A stretch of 7,028 nt of DNA from an uncultured Ectothiorhodospiraceae bacterium. GTDB taxonomy: Bacteria > Pseudomonadota > Gammaproteobacteria > UBA9214. The notes below the pieces were generated by a model that was not told the DNA's origin, ran no database searches, and saw only the letters and a program-made list of their open reading frames with translations. The stretch's first letter is position 1; each line of letters starts with the position of its first letter. The translations under genes and the position numbers were made by a program. This document shows positions 6,932 to 7,028 of this stretch, piece by piece. The stretch is taken from NCBI GenBank assembly GCA_947258945.1, contig CAMYKJ010000208.1:1-7028 (forward strand), given 5' to 3'.

Positions 6932-7028
6932 ACGCAATTTTTCTAGCATTGAGTATTTTTTATCACTGTGCTCTCTGTGGCGTGTTTTTGTTTTTCTTGG
7001 CGGCCTGGCGCGAGGATGGTTTTTCAGG

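Larger units (their letters stand above)
6704..7014. mobile_element. Nested inverted-repeat element, MITE-like, no gene inside
   Basis: The outer arms are 6704-6759 and 6966-7014. Both run from CTCGCGC through GCCAAG and an A-rich tract to an exactly matching 19-mer, CACGCCACAGAGAGCACAG (6741-6759, inverted at 6966-6984). Inside them a second pair of 27-base arms (6780-6806 and 6905-6931) are perfect inverted copies, and each is itself a palindrome around GCAG/CTGC. The central 98 bp (6807-6904) are AT-rich and have no coding frame worth calling. No target-site duplication is obvious at either level. It resembles a non-autonomous transposon or two repeats that inserted into one another. Mobility is inferred from structure only. 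Confidence 0.6.

Noticed and set aside
6704..7014. CRISPR array or complete insertion sequence
   Set aside because: The repeats are inverted rather than regularly spaced direct copies, and no transposase frame exists in the 98-bp centre.

Overview
The window looks like chromosomal DNA of a gammaproteobacterium with fairly GC-rich genes, possibly a relative of the Chromatiales or Pseudomonadales. The genus cannot be named from this sequence. The main clue is gene order: algC, argB, then pyrE divergent from an ExoIII/Crc-type gene. From memory, this is the order of the Pseudomonas dut-algC-argB...pyrE-crc region. Here a secreted DUF4124 coiled-coil protein, a TauE/SafE permease and a Nudix hydrolase lie between argB and pyrE.

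Layout: 1-1049 (+) 3' part of algC (phosphomannomutase/phosphoglucomutase), entering the window just after the catalytic serine; 1141-2012 (+) argB (acetylglutamate kinase); 2013-2288 repeat-rich gap between convergent genes; 2289-3320 (-) signal peptide, DUF4124 and a duplicated helical module; 3321-3419 divergent gap with a short tandem repeat; 3420-4168 (+) TauE/SafE permease; 4169-4411 repeat-rich convergent gap with a REP pair; 4412-4887 (-) Nudix hydrolase; 4888-5204 AT-rich gap; 5205-5846 (-) pyrE; 5905-6678 (+) ExoIII/Crc-like nuclease; 6679-7028 REP remnant and a nested inverted-repeat element reaching almost to the window end.

Two things stand out. First, four of the seven protein genes are frame-broken by different, non-multiple-of-three lesions: about 19 bp missing in algC, about 22 bp missing in argB, a net +2/-1 change in a G run in the permease, and a perfect 65-bp tandem duplication over the Nudix box. 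Protein similarity continues on both sides of each lesion, so they are either very recent or errors of assembly or sequencing. argB and algC are normally important genes, which favours error or a draft/metagenomic origin. Second, the gaps at the 3' ends of genes carry a recurring repeat vocabulary: CACAGAG-type arms, GTCAT[T/C]CCC palindromes and GTAGGAGCG REP elements. In two places these are arranged as inverted or nested pairs resembling small non-autonomous elements.

Functionally, the genes cover sugar-phosphate metabolism (AlgC), arginine synthesis (ArgB), pyrimidine synthesis (PyrE) and DNA repair or RNA-linked regulation (ExoIII/Crc), plus envelope and transport genes. They do not form one dedicated pathway. 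I found no defence system, CRISPR array, tRNA, rRNA, complete insertion sequence or clearly new multi-gene system.
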